Source: Pseudofrankia sp. DC12
GTDB taxonomy: Bacteria; Actinomycetota; Actinomycetes; Frankiales; Frankiaceae
Direction of reading: 5' to 3'
Length of the DNA stretch: 64,000 nucleotides
Assembly (NCBI RefSeq): GCF_000966285.1
Contig: NZ_KQ031391.1
Coordinates: 1,822,640 to 1,886,639 of the forward strand
Shown: positions 38,198 through 47,937 of the stretch, piece by piece
Layout: each line of letters opens with the position of its first letter
Numbering within the stretch: the stretch's first letter is position 1
The notes under the pieces: model-generated
What the model was told of the DNA's origin: nothing
Database searches by the model: none
Seen by the model: the letters and a program-made list of their open reading frames with translations, nothing else
Made by a program: the position numbers and the translations under genes

Positions 38198-38518
38198 GTG
38201 AACACGACATCCTTCCTCCCCAACAGCCTGGTCCGGCGTGCCGCGCGGCCCGCCCGGCTCGGCCGACGTGCCGCCGCTGCGGCCGTCACCGTCGGTGCTC
38301 TCAGCTCGGCGCTGTTGCTTGCCGGCTGCGGGCAGAACTTCTCCCAGGACGGCGGCGCCGTCCCGGTACCGAAGGCGACCATCCAGAACGGGCCGCCGGC
38401 CACGCCGTACGGCAACCCGAACGCCGTATCCGCGCCGACCGACGGCTACGCGCCGCCGCACACCGCCGGCCCGACCCAGACCGGCGCGCCGAACCTCCCC
38501 GGCGGCAAGATCGACTGA
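38198..38518 (+). CDS. Small Pro/Gly/Asn-rich lipoprotein
   Basis: The 106-residue protein has a signal peptide with an Arg-rich start and lipobox LLAGC ending at Cys44. The mature part (62 residues) is low-complexity, Pro/Gly/Thr/Ala-rich, with no recognised domain. It is transcribed divergently from acyP and convergently with the DUF2786 gene, 21 bases apart. Function unknown. Confidence 0.75.
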   Translation: MNTTSFLPNSLVRRAARPARLGRRAAAAAVTVGALSSALLLAGCGQNFSQDGGAVPVPKATIQNGPPATPYGNPNAVSAPTDGYAPPHTAGPTQTGAPNLPGGKID

Positions 38519-38539
38519 GGCGGTCTCGCCTCGCATTCG

Positions 38540-39274
38540 TCAGCTGAGGGCTCTGCGGGCTGGCGTCGCGCCGACATGGGACTGGGTGCCCAGGTCTGCG
38601 CGCTGGCCGGCGTCGAAACCGGCGCGCCCGCCGGAGCCGGAGAGCTGGCGGCCCCGAGCGGAGCGCAGGCGCGGGTAGACGCTGGCGAGGTGCTCGTCGA
38701 CCCGGGCCGACCGGTCCGCGAGCACCAACGCGACCGACGTGCCCGGTTGGGCCGCCGGCTCGGCCGCTGACCGCGCCGCCTGTTCCGCGGCGGTCAGCCG
38801 CTGACGCACCGCGACCGCGAACCCGGCCATCCAGGACCGGCGGAACGCCCGCGCGTCCTCCCACGGCGGCGGGACCGCCACGGCCAGCCCGTGCGCCTGC
38901 TGCACCAGCAGCGAGGTGAACAGCAGCTGCGCCCTGGTCAGGTCGGCGTCCATGCCGAACAGGTGCGCGCAGTGCCCGGTGGCACCGCCGCGTCGCTCGG
39001 TGCGGTGCACCAGCCGGCAGCCCAGCGGCGCCACGATGCTGGCCAGCAGAGTGATCTTGTCCCGTGCGTAGGGCGGATGCACCTCCAGCACGAGGTCCGC
39101 CGCGGCCACCCGAGCCGGCCCGGCCTCCTCGACCAGCGCCCGGTCGATCCCGTACTGCGCGATCAGCTCGGCGGCCTTCGCGTTGTACGTCTCGCGGGCC
39201 GCGTCGGTCAGCCCCTCGGCCTCGGCCATCGCGAGAAGCTTGCGCACCCGTCCCAGCAGGGCATCCGAGTTCAT
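38540..39274 (-). CDS. DUF2786 protein
   Basis: The 244-residue protein starts MNSDALLGRVRKLLAMAEAE with ARETYNAKAAELIAQYGIDR, the DUF2786 domain (residues 1-45). The middle (LLASIVAPLGCRLVHRTERR, MDADLTRAQLLFTSLLVQQA) is a conserved companion region. The function is unknown; the family occurs in actinobacteria and some phages. The ATG follows AAGGAGACA, one of the better ribosome sites here. The 126 bases to mutM show nothing. Confidence 0.85.
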   Translation of the reverse strand: MNSDALLGRVRKLLAMAEAEGLTDAARETYNAKAAELIAQYGIDRALVEEAGPARVAAADLVLEVHPPYARDKITLLASIVAPLGCRLVHRTERRGGATGHCAHLFGMDADLTRAQLLFTSLLVQQAHGLAVAVPPPWEDARAFRRSWMAGFAVAVRQRLTAAEQAARSAAEPAAQPGTSVALVLADRSARVDEHLASVYPRLRSARGRQLSGSGGRAGFDAGQRADLGTQSHVGATPARRALS

Positions 39275-39400
39275 GGGGTGTCTCCTTCGTTGCCGGGATG
39301 ACCCTCAGGCCAACCGTGCCCCCAGTGTCAGCCCAGCCAGGACTCTGTCGCGGTCGGGGGGTACACCCCCCGATTCGGGTGTCGCCGCCGCGTCTGCGCG

Positions 39401-40339
39401 CTAGTAGCGGGCGTTACGGGGCAAGGGCTGGCAGCTGGGGCAGGTGAAGCTGGAACGGTTCATGAAGCAGTCGCGGCGGATCGGGCTGCCGCAGCGCGAG
39501 CACGGCAGGCCGGCCCGGCCGTAGGCGGTCAGCTCCCGCTCGAACAGCCCGCTCACGCCCTCGGTCGAGACGTAGAGCCGGTCGAAGGACGTCCCGCCGG
39601 CCGCGAGCGCCGCCGTCAGTACCGTCCGCACATCGGCGAGCAGGCGGCGCGCTTCGCTCGCGCGCAACGTCTCCGTCGGCCGGGCGTAGTGCAGCCTGGC
39701 CGCCCAGAGCGCCTCGTCGGCATAGATGTTGCCGATTCCGCTGACAAGCCCCTGGTCCAGCAGCGCCCGCTTCAGCCCGGTGCGCCGGGCGGCCAGGCCG
39801 GCGACGAAGGCGTCGTCGTCGAACAGCGGGTCCAGCGGGTCGCGGGCGATATGCGCCATCGGGGCTGGCAACGCCGCTCCCGCCTCGTCGACCAGCATGT
39901 GGCCGAAGGTCCGCTGGTCGACGAAACGCAGCTCCCGGCCGCCGTCGGTGAAGGTGAACCGAATCCGCAGGTGCGTCTGGTCGGCAGCGCCGGGCGGCAC
40001 GACGAGCAGCTGCCCGCTCATGCCCAGATGCCCGAGCAGCGCGTCGCCCTCGCAGGGCCCGGCGAGCGTCGTCGCGGCGGCCAGGGCGAGACCTGGGGGC
40101 TCGGGAAGCGGAGCTGGAGCCGGGTCTGTACCGGCGGAGAGCGCGAGCCACAGGTACTTGCCGCGACGGCGGGCGGCGTTGACGGTCTGGCCGGTCAGGA
40201 CGCCCGCGAAGTCGGCGCCGCCGCCGGTGTGGCGCCGCACGGCCCGCGGGTGCAGCACCGTGACTGTGGCGATGGTCCGGCCGACCACGCCGCGTTCCAG
40301 GCCGCGCCGGACGACCTCCACCTCGGGGAGCTCGGGCAC
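39401..40339 (-). CDS. mutM: Formamidopyrimidine-DNA glycosylase
   Basis: The 312-residue enzyme removes 8-oxoguanine and nicks the site. The N-terminal [14 protein letters not shown] provides the catalytic Pro2 and Glu3; [10 protein letters not shown] and the helix-two-turn-helix region ([19 protein letters not shown]) bind DNA; the C-terminal zinc finger is [19 protein letters not shown] with CPSC. An Ala/Pro-rich insertion near residues 70-95 lengthens it slightly. The GTG lies three bases after the rnc stop. Confidence 0.96.
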   Translation of the reverse strand: MPELPEVEVVRRGLERGVVGRTIATVTVLHPRAVRRHTGGGADFAGVLTGQTVNAARRRGKYLWLALSAGTDPAPAPLPEPPGLALAAATTLAGPCEGDALLGHLGMSGQLLVVPPGAADQTHLRIRFTFTDGGRELRFVDQRTFGHMLVDEAGAALPAPMAHIARDPLDPLFDDDAFVAGLAARRTGLKRALLDQGLVSGIGNIYADEALWAARLHYARPTETLRASEARRLLADVRTVLTAALAAGGTSFDRLYVSTEGVSGLFERELTAYGRAGLPCSRCGSPIRRDCFMNRSSFTCPSCQPLPRNARY

Positions 40340-40342
40340 GTC

Positions 40343-41317
40343 CTAGCCCGGATCGAGCACGCGCGCGGTCGCGCCCTCTGGCCCCAGCGCGGCGGCATCG
40401 GCCGGCTGGGCAACCGCGTCGGCCCGGTCAGGCTCGTCCAGGCCAGGCTCGGGCGGGCGGGGCCCCTGGCCGTCACCGAGCACGCCGTCCGCGGCGACCA
40501 GATCCGCGCCGCCGTCGCCCGCGGACTCCAGTTCCCCGTTGCTCGCTGCGGTACGGCCTTCGAGCGCGAGGAAGGCGCGCTCGGCGGCCCGCTGCTCGGC
40601 CTCCTTCTTGCTGCCGCCCTCGCCCTCGCCGTAGATCCGGTCGGAGATCCGGGCCCGGGCGGTGAACCGCTTGGCGTGGTCCGGGCCGGAGTCGGTGACG
40701 ACGTAGTCCGGCGGGCCCATCCCCAGCTCGGCGGTGCGCTCCTGCAGCGAGGTCTTCCAGTCGAGCCCGGCGCCGCGGCCGGCCGCCACGTCGAGCAGCG
40801 GGTCGAAGTACCGGTGGACCAGCTCGGCGGCGACCTCGAGCCCGAGCTCCAGGTAGACCGCGCCGATCAGCGCCTCGAGCGTGTCCGCGAGGATGCTCGC
40901 CTTGTCCCGCCCGCCGGTCGTCTCCTCGCCCTTGCCCAGCAGCAGATAGGGCCCGATTCCCTTGGGACCCATGACACGCGCGACGTCGGCCAGCGCGCGG
41001 CTGTTCACCACCGAGGCGCGCTGCTTGGCCAGCGCTCCCTCGGGAAGGTCTGGGTGGCGGTTGTACAGGGCGTCGGTGACCACCAGCTGCAGGACGGCGT
41101 CGCCGAGGAACTCCAGCCGCTCGTTGGTCGGGAGCCCGCCGTTCTCATAGGCGTACGAGCGATGGGTGAGGGCGCGGTCGAGCAGGTCCGGACTGAGGCT
41201 CAGTCCCAGCGCCGTGAGCAGGCCGGCGCGCAGCTCGGTCACCGCCGCGCCGCGGCTGGCGGAGTGGCGGGCCCGGTCCGGCCCGGCGCTCCTGCGCTCG
41301 CCCGTTCCCGCGCTCAC
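40343..41317 (-). CDS. rnc: Ribonuclease III
   Basis: The 324-residue enzyme cuts double-stranded RNA in rRNA maturation and decay. The signature is [18 protein letters not shown], followed by [15 protein letters not shown] and [18 protein letters not shown] (catalytic Asp/Glu), then a dsRNA-binding domain ([20 protein letters not shown]...[18 protein letters not shown]). A C-terminal extension of about 75 acidic, Ala/Pro-rich residues is added. The GTG overlaps the plsX-like stop as GTGA. Confidence 0.96.
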   Translation of the reverse strand: MSAGTGERRSAGPDRARHSASRGAAVTELRAGLLTALGLSLSPDLLDRALTHRSYAYENGGLPTNERLEFLGDAVLQLVVTDALYNRHPDLPEGALAKQRASVVNSRALADVARVMGPKGIGPYLLLGKGEETTGGRDKASILADTLEALIGAVYLELGLEVAAELVHRYFDPLLDVAAGRGAGLDWKTSLQERTAELGMGPPDYVVTDSGPDHAKRFTARARISDRIYGEGEGGSKKEAEQRAAERAFLALEGRTAASNGELESAGDGGADLVAADGVLGDGQGPRPPEPGLDEPDRADAVAQPADAAALGPEGATARVLDPG

Positions 41318-42342
41318 AGGGACAGCCCCGCGAGTGCCCGGCGCCGCGCGACCAGCCGCGCGAGCTCGGCGCGGATCTGGCCGACCAGCCCACCACGCCA
41401 CACGGTCGCCGCGGTCACCAGCGCCGCGGGAAGGCCGGTGGACAGGTCGTCCGGACCGCCGACCGGATCGCCCGCGCGCACCGCGAGGCCGTCCACCCCC
41501 AGCACGATCGTCCCCCCCTGCAGGTCAGGGCCGGCCGGACTGCGCCAGGCCGGGTCCAGGCTCCCCGATGCGTCCGGGCCGGCCGTCGACGCCCGCACGG
41601 CGCGCAGGCAGGACAGGAGCACGTCACCGGTGAAGCCGTCGGTCACCACCACATCGGGGCGCGGCAGGTCCGAGCCGTTCGCGGCGACCAGGGACCCCGC
41701 ATCCACCTGGCCGAGGTAGTCGACGCCCAGCGTGCCGAGCAGCTCGTGCGCGGCGCGGCGCACCGTGTCGGGCAGCGCCGGGCGGGCGGCGAGCAGACCC
41801 ACGCGCGGCTCACCCGCGCCGGCCCGGACCCGCGCGTAGGCGGCTCCGGCGAGCGCGAACTGGGCCAGGTCGTCCGAGGTGACGTCGACGGACCCACCCG
41901 CGTCGCAGAGCACGACACCAGCCGGCTCACCCGGGCGGCTGACATCGACGACGGCCGCGAGCGAGGCCCGGGTAGCTCCCGGAAGCAGGCCGAAGGTGAA
42001 CTGGGCCGCCGCCGCGATCGCTTCCAGCGGGGCCACCGAGACCATCGCGTCCGCCTTGCCGTCCCGGACGAGCCGGGCGGCGACGCGCACGCCACTGTCC
42101 CGACGGGCCCGCACGTCACGGACCGCGCCAGCGCCGGCGGGGATACCCCGAGCGGCGGTGACAACGTGTACCCGGTCACCCGTCAGGATGCCGCGCCCGG
42201 CCAGGTCGTCGGTCGTCGAGCCCGGAGGGACGACGAGCGTCACGACCAGTTCGGGGTCAGCGTCCAGCGCGGCGGGAAGGGAGTCCAGCACCAATTCGGG
42301 CTGGGCCCCTTCACCGAGGAGATCTACGGCGACGCGGGTCAC
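41314..42342 (-). CDS. Divergent PlsX-family protein
   Basis: The 342-residue protein occupies the plsX slot in the conserved DUF177-rpmF-plsX-rnc order. PlsX makes acyl phosphate from acyl-ACP for phospholipid synthesis. Alignable parts are [12 protein letters not shown] (usual IAVDAMGGDHAP), [20 protein letters not shown] (usual KADAFVSAGNTGA) and [19 protein letters not shown] (usual [10 protein letters not shown]). The two normal motifs GGDHAP and AGNTGA are both altered, so activity is in doubt; another plsX may exist elsewhere. The GTG at 42342 is seven bases after the rpmF stop and gives the family N-terminus. Confidence 0.75.
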   Translation of the reverse strand: MTRVAVDLLGEGAQPELVLDSLPAALDADPELVVTLVVPPGSTTDDLAGRGILTGDRVHVVTAARGIPAGAGAVRDVRARRDSGVRVAARLVRDGKADAMVSVAPLEAIAAAAQFTFGLLPGATRASLAAVVDVSRPGEPAGVVLCDAGGSVDVTSDDLAQFALAGAAYARVRAGAGEPRVGLLAARPALPDTVRRAAHELLGTLGVDYLGQVDAGSLVAANGSDLPRPDVVVTDGFTGDVLLSCLRAVRASTAGPDASGSLDPAWRSPAGPDLQGGTIVLGVDGLAVRAGDPVGGPDDLSTGLPAALVTAATVWRGGLVGQIRAELARLVARRRALAGLSL

Positions 42343-42349
42343 GTCGAGA

Positions 42350-42520
42350 TCAGACGTCGAGCACCTGTCGGTCGCCGTACCGGCCACAGGTCGGGCAGGC
42401 GTTGTGCTGCCGGATCACGTGGCCACGCGGGCACTTCGACAGGGCGGGAAGGACAGCCTTCCACTGCGAGCGCCGAGAACGCGTGTTGCTGCGCGACATC
42501 CGCCGCTTCGGGACGGCCAC
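42350..42520 (-). CDS. rpmF: 50S ribosomal protein L32
   Basis: The 56-residue protein starts (M)[20 protein letters not shown] and has the zinc-ribbon cysteines CPRGH...CPTCGRY, so it is the zinc-binding form. The GTG shares its first G with the TAG stop of the DUF177 gene (TAGTG), so the two are coupled. Confidence 0.95.
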   Translation of the reverse strand: MAVPKRRMSRSNTRSRRSQWKAVLPALSKCPRGHVIRQHNACPTCGRYGDRQVLDV

Positions 42521-43137
42521 TAGGACTTCTCCTTCGTCTCCCGCGCAGCGGCGTCGCCCGCGGTTCCAGCTTCGGTCAGTGCCGACAGCGCCGCCCACCG
42601 GGGGTCAGCGCTGTCATGGGAGTGGTTCGGCTCCACGTCGGCCAGCCGGGCGCCACAGTCGACGCACAGGCCCTCGCAGTCCGGGTCGCACAGCGGCGAC
42701 AACGGCAGGTCCAGAACCAGCGCGTCGCGCACCACCGGCGCCAGGTCGAGGTGGTCGTCCACGACGACGAGGACGTCCTCTTCATCGTCGTCGATCTCTT
42801 CGGCCCGGTCCGGGTAGTAGAACAGCTCCCGCAACTCGACGGTGACCCCGTCGCGGACCTCGTCGAGGCAGCGCGCGCACTCGCCCACCAGGTCGGCGGA
42901 CGCGGTGCCGCTGACCAGCACGCCTTCGAGAACCGACTCGACCCGCAGGTCCAGGTCGACGGGCCCGCCGGCCGGGACCCACAGCATCGGGGTCCCCATG
43001 TCCTCCGCCGCCGGCACCTGAACCCGGACAGGCCGCATCGCCCCGGGCCGACGGCCGAGCTCGCGGATGTCGAGCACGAAGGGGCCACGCGGGGTCTGGC
43101 GGCGGGGTCGATGTCCGGTCATGGCGGCGCGGGTCAC
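42520..43137 (-). CDS. DUF177 (YceD) protein
   Basis: The 205-residue protein precedes rpmF, as yceD does in most bacteria, and is linked to 23S rRNA or 50S assembly. It has the central [20 protein letters not shown], the acidic stretch [13 protein letters not shown] and the Cys-containing [17 protein letters not shown], which together hold a probable zinc site. Start is uncertain: GTG at 43137 or ATG at 43122; neither has a clear ribosome site. Confidence 0.9.
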   Translation of the reverse strand: MTRAAMTGHRPRRQTPRGPFVLDIRELGRRPGAMRPVRVQVPAAEDMGTPMLWVPAGGPVDLDLRVESVLEGVLVSGTASADLVGECARCLDEVRDGVTVELRELFYYPDRAEEIDDDEEDVLVVVDDHLDLAPVVRDALVLDLPLSPLCDPDCEGLCVDCGARLADVEPNHSHDSADPRWAALSALTEAGTAGDAAARETKEKS

Positions 43138-43413
43138 GAGATCTCGTCAGGTTGAGCAGGTGTGTGGGTGGAACGCGCACCGACGCCAAATGGCTTCGGG
43201 CACGGGTTACAAGCCTATCTGATCGAACCCCGCAACCTCGACCCACCACCGGACCGCCTCGAGATCTAGTGAGGTCCGAGGCCGTGGTTCGCAACCCCCG
43301 CACCGAAACGGCACCAGGATCTCAACCCTGGACAGCCGCTCGCCTCGGATATGCAGGCCTTCAGGAGATCAAGGTTGGGCCGGGCGCGGAGGGTCCGGCC
43401 CGGTGCCGGCGAC

Positions 43414-43431
43414 AGGGCGCGCAGGCGCCCT
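43414..43431. repeat. short palindrome after coaD, related to the repeat family
   Basis: AGGGCGC-gcag-GCGCCCT lies 13 bases after the coaD stop, with another small GGCGCC-type pairing between it and the stop. It resembles the cores at 23277 and 29048 but lacks the AGCGCCC centre, so it may be a decayed copy or an ordinary terminator. The rest of the 306-base gap (43138-43443) shows no gene. Confidence 0.45.
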
Positions 43432-43443
43432 TCGAGCGGCGCC

Positions 43444-43926
43444 TTATAGGCGCTCCCGCAGGTGCTTGAGGACGACGTCGGGGACCAGGCCAGCCACGTC
43501 GCCGCCGTACCGGGCGACTTCCTTGACCAGGCTGGACGACAGGAACGCGTACTGCGGGTTGGTGCTCATGAAGAGCGTCTCGACCCCGGCAAGCCGGTGG
43601 TTCATCTGGGCCATCTGCAACTCGTAATCGAAGTCGCTGACGGCCCGCAGGCCCTTCACGATCGACTGGATGCCGTGGGCTCGGCAGAAGTCGACCAACA
43701 ACCCGTGGGAGGACTCGACGACGACCTTGCCGGCGGCCTGCGGATGATCTCTAACCGCCTGCCGGATGAGGTCCATGCGCTCCTCCACCGTGAACAGGGT
43801 GGACTTGCCTTTGTTGATCAGGACGGCGACGACGACCTCATCGAACTGGGTGCTGGCCCGCATGATGATGTCGAGATGGCCGTTCGTGATCGGGTCGAAG
43901 GAACCAGGACAGACAGCCCTCCTCAT
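43444..43926 (-). CDS. coaD: Phosphopantetheine adenylyltransferase
   Basis: The 160-residue enzyme makes dephospho-CoA, a late step in CoA synthesis. It starts MRRAVCPGSFDPITNGHLDI with the nucleotidyltransferase T/HxGH motif (residues 14-17), then KSTLFTVEERMDLI, IVKGLRAVSDFDYELQMAQMN and STNPQYAFLSSSLVKEVA. The ATG overlaps the rsmD stop as ATGA. Confidence 0.97.
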   Translation of the reverse strand: MRRAVCPGSFDPITNGHLDIIMRASTQFDEVVVAVLINKGKSTLFTVEERMDLIRQAVRDHPQAAGKVVVESSHGLLVDFCRAHGIQSIVKGLRAVSDFDYELQMAQMNHRLAGVETLFMSTNPQYAFLSSSLVKEVARYGGDVAGLVPDVVLKHLRERL

Positions 43927-44480
43927 GATCGAGAACCGTACCAGAGGACGGCTTCTCCATACCCGCGCGAACGGACCTCGACGAGGCCGTCCGGCCAGTG
44001 CGGAGCGGCCGAACGGCGGGCCCGCTCGACCACACAGACACCGTCCCTATCCAGCCAGCGGCGATCAACCAGCCGGGCCAGCACCTCGCCCAGCCGAACG
44101 TCGTCGAGCGCATACGGAGGGTCCAGGAAGACCACGTCGTAAGCCTGCCCGGGAGTGGCGTCCACCACACGTTCGACGGCGCCGACGACGATCTCGGCCC
44201 CGGCCAGTGCCAGCTCGGCGGCGTTGCGGCGGATGACCTGGGCCGCCTTGGGATCCCGCTCGACCAGCAGCGCGTGCGCGGCCCCCCGGGACAGCGCCTC
44301 AAGACCGACGGCACCGCTGCCCGCGTACAGGTCGGCGACCCGCGCCCCGGCTAGGTCCACCAGGCTCGCCAGCGAGTTGAAGAGCCCCTCGCGGGCCCGG
44401 TCCGAGGTCGGCCTGGTCCCCTGCCCCGGTGGCACCGCCAGCCGCCGGCCACCGGCGGCACCGCCGACGACCCGCGTCAT
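43923..44480 (-). CDS. rsmD: 16S rRNA (guanine-966-N2) methyltransferase
   Basis: The 185-residue SAM enzyme modifies G966 of 16S rRNA. It has TRPTSDRAREGLFNSL near the start, the SAM loop ADLYAGSGAVGLEALSRGA, and the catalytic VVFLDPPY. The ATG overlaps the recG stop (ATGA) and its stop overlaps coaD, giving a coupled recG-rsmD-coaD group. Confidence 0.96.
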   Translation of the reverse strand: MTRVVGGAAGGRRLAVPPGQGTRPTSDRAREGLFNSLASLVDLAGARVADLYAGSGAVGLEALSRGAAHALLVERDPKAAQVIRRNAAELALAGAEIVVGAVERVVDATPGQAYDVVFLDPPYALDDVRLGEVLARLVDRRWLDRDGVCVVERARRSAAPHWPDGLVEVRSRGYGEAVLWYGSRS

Positions 44481-46723
44481 CCCTTCTCCAGGAACTCGAC
44501 CGGCCGGTCGTCCAGGGCGAGGCCGACCAACCGGCCCAGCCCGGGATGCGCGGCGAGTTCCGGATCGGCGGCGACCAGCCGGGCCGCCTCCTCGCGGGCG
44601 TCGAGGATGAGCCGCTCGTCCTTGAGCAGCTCCAGGAGCCGAACGCCGCGAGCCCGGCCGGACTGGCTCGCGCCCAGCACGTCGCCCTCCTTGCGCTGGC
44701 CGAGGTCGAGCCGGGCGAGCTCGGCGCCGTCGGTGGTCGCTGCGACGTTCGCGAGGCGCTCCGTCGCCGGGGTGTCCCCGTCGACCTCCGTGTGGAGCAG
44801 GCAGACCCCGGCGGCCTGCCCGCGCCCGACCCGGCCACGCAGCTGGTGCAGCTGGGAGACGCCGAACCGGTCGGCATCCATGATCGCCATCACGGTGGCG
44901 TTCGGGACGTCCACCCCGACCTCGATCACCGTGGTCGCGACCAGGACGTCCAGCTCGCCGACGGCGAACCTGGTCATCACGGAGTCCTTGACGTCGGCCG
45001 GCAGCCGGCCGTGCAGCGCGGCCAGCCGCAGGCCCGCGAGCGGCCCCTCGGCCAGCCAGGGCAACAGCTCCTCGACCCCGGCGCCAGCCAGCGAGCCGTC
45101 CTCGGCCGGGATCGTCACCGGCCGCTCGGCGGCCTTGCCGGCCCGGCGCGGCGCGTCGGAGGCCTCGTCGTCGCCGGCCCCGGCCAGCTCCTCGTCGTCG
45201 CGGCCGACGGCGACCGAGCTGATCCGCGGGCACACGACGTAGGCCTGGTGGCCGGCGGCGACCTCGTCCCGGATCCGGCCCCAGATCCGGTCCCGCCAGG
45301 CCGGGTGCACCGCGGCGTCGACCACGAACGTCGAGATCGGCTGACGGCCGGCCGGCAGCTGGGTGAGCGTCGAGACCTCCAGGTCGCCGAAGACGGTCAT
45401 CGCGACCGTCCGCGGGATCGGCGTCGCCGTCATGACCAGCACGTGCGGCGGCTGGGCGGCCCTGGCCCGCAGCGCGTCCCGCTGTTCCACCCCGAACCGG
45501 TGCTGCTCGTCGACCACGACGAGGCCGAGGTCGTGGAAGGCCACTCCCTCGTGCAGCAGCGCGTGTGTCCCGATCACCAGGCCGGCGCTGCCGTCGGCCG
45601 CGGCGGCGAGCGCCTCGCGCTTGGCGCGGGCCCCGACCGAACCGGTCACCAGGGCGGCCCTGGTCGCCGGCGGGGTCTCGTCGAGCTCGCCGGCCCGGCC
45701 GAAGCCGCCGAGCAGGTTGCGGATGCCGCGGTAGTGCTGGGTCGCCAGCGTCTCGGTCGGCGCCAGCAGCGCCGCCTGGCCGCCGGCGTCGACGACGGCC
45801 AGCATCGCCCGGACCGCGACCACCGTCTTGCCGGACCCGACCTCGCCCTGGAGCAGCCGATGCATCGGAGCCGGCTGGGCGAGCTCCTCCTGGATCGTCG
45901 TGCCCACGTCCCGCTGGCCTTCGGTGAGCGCGAACGGCAGCTGGCCGTCGAAGGCATCGAGGATGCCGCCCGGGCGCGCGGGCCGGGCCACAGTCGCCAT
46001 GGCCGAGATCGCGCGGCGGCGCTGGGCCAGGATCACCTGCAGCGTGAGGGCCTCGTCCCACTTCAGCCGGCGGTGGGCCCGCTCGACGTCGCCGCGCGAC
46101 TCGGGGCGGTGCGCCAGCTCGTACGCGGTGCGCAGGTCGACGAGTCGGTAGCGGGCGCGCAGGTCGTCCGGCAGCGGGTCGGGCAGCTCGGCGATCGTGT
46201 CCAGCAGGACCCGGACGCAGCGGCCGATCAGCGGTGACGCGACGCGCTCGGCCGCCGGGTAGATCGGCACCAGCGCCCGGGCCCACCGGTCCGGGTCGTC
46301 GCCCGTGTCCTCGTCGTCGAGCGGGTTGGTCTCCGGGTTGACCATCTGCAGCTGGTTGCGGAACCGGTCGACCTTCCCGGAGAACGCGGCCACCGAGCCG
46401 GCGGGCAGCCGGCGGGCCGGCGACCGGCTTGGGTTGAAGTAGGTGACGGTCATCTGGGCGGTGCCGTCGGTCACAGTCAGGACGTCGAACCGCCGGCCGG
46501 TGCGGGCCTGCCGGCTGTCGTGCTTGACGACCTTCGCGTGCACGGTGGAGACCTCGCCCTCGACGAGATCACGTAGGTTCGTCAGCTCGCCGCGCTGGTG
46601 GTAGCGGCGCGGCAGGTGGTCAAGCAGGTCGGCGACGGTGACCAGGCCGAGCGGGCGCTCGGCCAGCCGCTTGGCCATCCGTGTCTCGACCACGCGGGTC
46701 AACGGAGTGTCGAGCTCGATCAC
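44477..46723 (-). CDS. recG: ATP-dependent DNA helicase RecG
   Basis: The 748-residue helicase remodels stalled forks and Holliday junctions. The wedge/OB domain is in the N-terminal third ([20 protein letters not shown]), the helicase has Walker [13 protein letters not shown] box [16 protein letters not shown], motif [16 protein letters not shown], and [20 protein letters not shown] with QLRGRVGRG in the second domain. The GTG at 46723 is preferred by family start; no clear ribosome site. It contains an Ala/Glu/Asp-rich insert after [10 protein letters not shown]. Divergent from rpmB over 254 bases. Confidence 0.95.
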   Translation of the reverse strand: MIELDTPLTRVVETRMAKRLAERPLGLVTVADLLDHLPRRYHQRGELTNLRDLVEGEVSTVHAKVVKHDSRQARTGRRFDVLTVTDGTAQMTVTYFNPSRSPARRLPAGSVAAFSGKVDRFRNQLQMVNPETNPLDDEDTGDDPDRWARALVPIYPAAERVASPLIGRCVRVLLDTIAELPDPLPDDLRARYRLVDLRTAYELAHRPESRGDVERAHRRLKWDEALTLQVILAQRRRAISAMATVARPARPGGILDAFDGQLPFALTEGQRDVGTTIQEELAQPAPMHRLLQGEVGSGKTVVAVRAMLAVVDAGGQAALLAPTETLATQHYRGIRNLLGGFGRAGELDETPPATRAALVTGSVGARAKREALAAAADGSAGLVIGTHALLHEGVAFHDLGLVVVDEQHRFGVEQRDALRARAAQPPHVLVMTATPIPRTVAMTVFGDLEVSTLTQLPAGRQPISTFVVDAAVHPAWRDRIWGRIRDEVAAGHQAYVVCPRISSVAVGRDDEELAGAGDDEASDAPRRAGKAAERPVTIPAEDGSLAGAGVEELLPWLAEGPLAGLRLAALHGRLPADVKDSVMTRFAVGELDVLVATTVIEVGVDVPNATVMAIMDADRFGVSQLHQLRGRVGRGQAAGVCLLHTEVDGDTPATERLANVAATTDGAELARLDLGQRKEGDVLGASQSGRARGVRLLELLKDERLILDAREEAARLVAADPELAAHPGLGRLVGLALDDRPVEFLEKG

Positions 46724-46977
46724 GAACCCGATACTGCACCCGACCAGCGACAGTCCCGCGTCGAGCAGCGGCCGACGGGGCCGGGCCAGGGCCACGACCC
46801 AACTACGTCATCGTTGGGGTAGCCTTCTGTGAGCACCACCGCGTCCGGCGTCGCAGGATGAGTCTGACTCCTGCCCATGCGCCCTGGGCACGGGGTGCGA
46901 GCCGCGCCAGCGGCGGGTCAGTGCGGCCGGAGCCCCGGCCGTCGATCAATCAGCTACTTCTTGGCGGAGAGTTCCTC

Positions 46978-47166
46978 GTGTCTTCGGTGTGCGACGTCTG
47001 CGGCAAGGGACCGGGCTTCGGTATGTCGGTCTCCCACTCCCACCGGCGCACGCGGCGGCGCTGGAACCCCAACATCCAGACGGTGCACGCCCTCGTCGGG
47101 CGCACCCCGAAGCGCCTCAACGTGTGCACCTCGTGCATCAAGGCGGGCAAGGTGACGCGGGCTTAG
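46978..47166 (+). CDS. rpmB: 50S ribosomal protein L28
   Basis: The 62-residue protein begins (M)[20 protein letters not shown] and has the second pair in LNVCTSC, so it is the zinc-binding form. The GTG follows GGAGAG. It is divergent from recG; a TAGCCT -10-like element is at 46820-46825. Confidence 0.96.
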   Translation: MSSVCDVCGKGPGFGMSVSHSHRRTRRRWNPNIQTVHALVGRTPKRLNVCTSCIKAGKVTRA

Positions 47167-47177
47167 GTCCCGCCGCC

Positions 47178-47255
47178 CCCGGTGCGGCACGCGCACCGGG
47201 ACGCTCCAGGTTTTCCCGACAAGGCGCCGTCACAGACGTGGCGGCGCCTTGTCGG
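47178..47255 (+). terminator. two consecutive hairpins after rpmB
   Basis: The first stem CCCGGTGC/GCACCGGG (47178-47200) lies 11 bases past the rpmB stop; the second is a perfect 14-base stem (47216-47229 with 47242-47255) with a 12-base loop. Neither has a T-tract on the plus strand, but the pair is well placed to end the rpmB transcript. Confidence 0.6.
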
Positions 47256-47401
47256 CGTGTCCGGACCCGTCCGGCGCCCGTCGCGGTCGTCGCCGGGCGG
47301 CCCGACCGGCGATGCGGTACGGGGTGCCCAGTGCGGGAGGCCGCCCTGGGCGTGCTGATATGTGAGGGATCGGTTTTCACACGTAGCACGGGAGTGCCGC
47401 C

Positions 47402-47851
47402 ATGCCCCAGACCTTGCCGGATCTCGCCGCGTTCAGCCTCGAGGAGCTGGTCGCCTACACCGGCGAACTCTCGGATGACGCGTTGGCCGAGCTGATGGGC
47501 GGACCGGACCGGTCCACGCTGCTCGACGAGTACTTCGGCCGGATCGCCCGCCAGGCCATCCCCGAGAAGATCAAGGGCCAGGACGCGGTGGTGCACTTCC
47601 ACATCACCGAGCGGCCCGACGGCGGGGTCGACCACTACGAGATGGTGGTCCGGGACGGCGCCTGCGCGATCAGCAAGCACGTGGTCGAGTCCGCCAAGGT
47701 GACCGTGACTTTGGACGGCGTCCGCTTCATCAAGCTGATCAGTGGCAAGGCCGACCCGACCAAGTGGTTCCTCACCCGCAAGCTGAAGATCAGCGGTGAC
47801 ATGATCTTCGGCGGCAAGGTGATGAGCTGGTTCGACATCCCCACCCCGTGA
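47402..47851 (+). CDS. SCP2 sterol-carrier domain protein
   Basis: The 149-residue protein has the SCP2 fold: AVVHFHITERPDGGVDHYEM, a strand-rich core (VTLDGVRFIKLISGKADPTK) and the final WFLTRKLKISGDMIFGGKV. The family binds lipids non-specifically; the ligand is unknown. It has a GGGAG site before the ATG and is monocistronic between terminators. Confidence 0.85.
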   Translation: MPQTLPDLAAFSLEELVAYTGELSDDALAELMGGPDRSTLLDEYFGRIARQAIPEKIKGQDAVVHFHITERPDGGVDHYEMVVRDGACAISKHVVESAKVTVTLDGVRFIKLISGKADPTKWFLTRKLKISGDMIFGGKVMSWFDIPTP

Positions 47852-47885
47852 CGCCCGCCGGCCTCGGCTAGCGAGGTCGGCCGCC

Positions 47886-47916
47886 GCCGGGCCAGCCTGA
47901 CACGGGCTGGCCCGGC
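47886..47916. terminator. bidirectional hairpin between SCP2 and thiD
   Basis: GCCGGGCCAGCC and GGCTGGCCCGGC form a 12-base stem with a 7-base loop, between the convergent SCP2 (ends 47851) and thiD (ends 47938) genes. Confidence 0.7.
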
Positions 47917-47937
47917 CCCTCGGGATGGCGCCCGCCG

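Noticed and set aside
43138-43443. Possible tRNA (GGTTCGCAACC near 43278)
   Set aside because: No acceptor stem or anticodon arm could be formed around the T-loop-like word.
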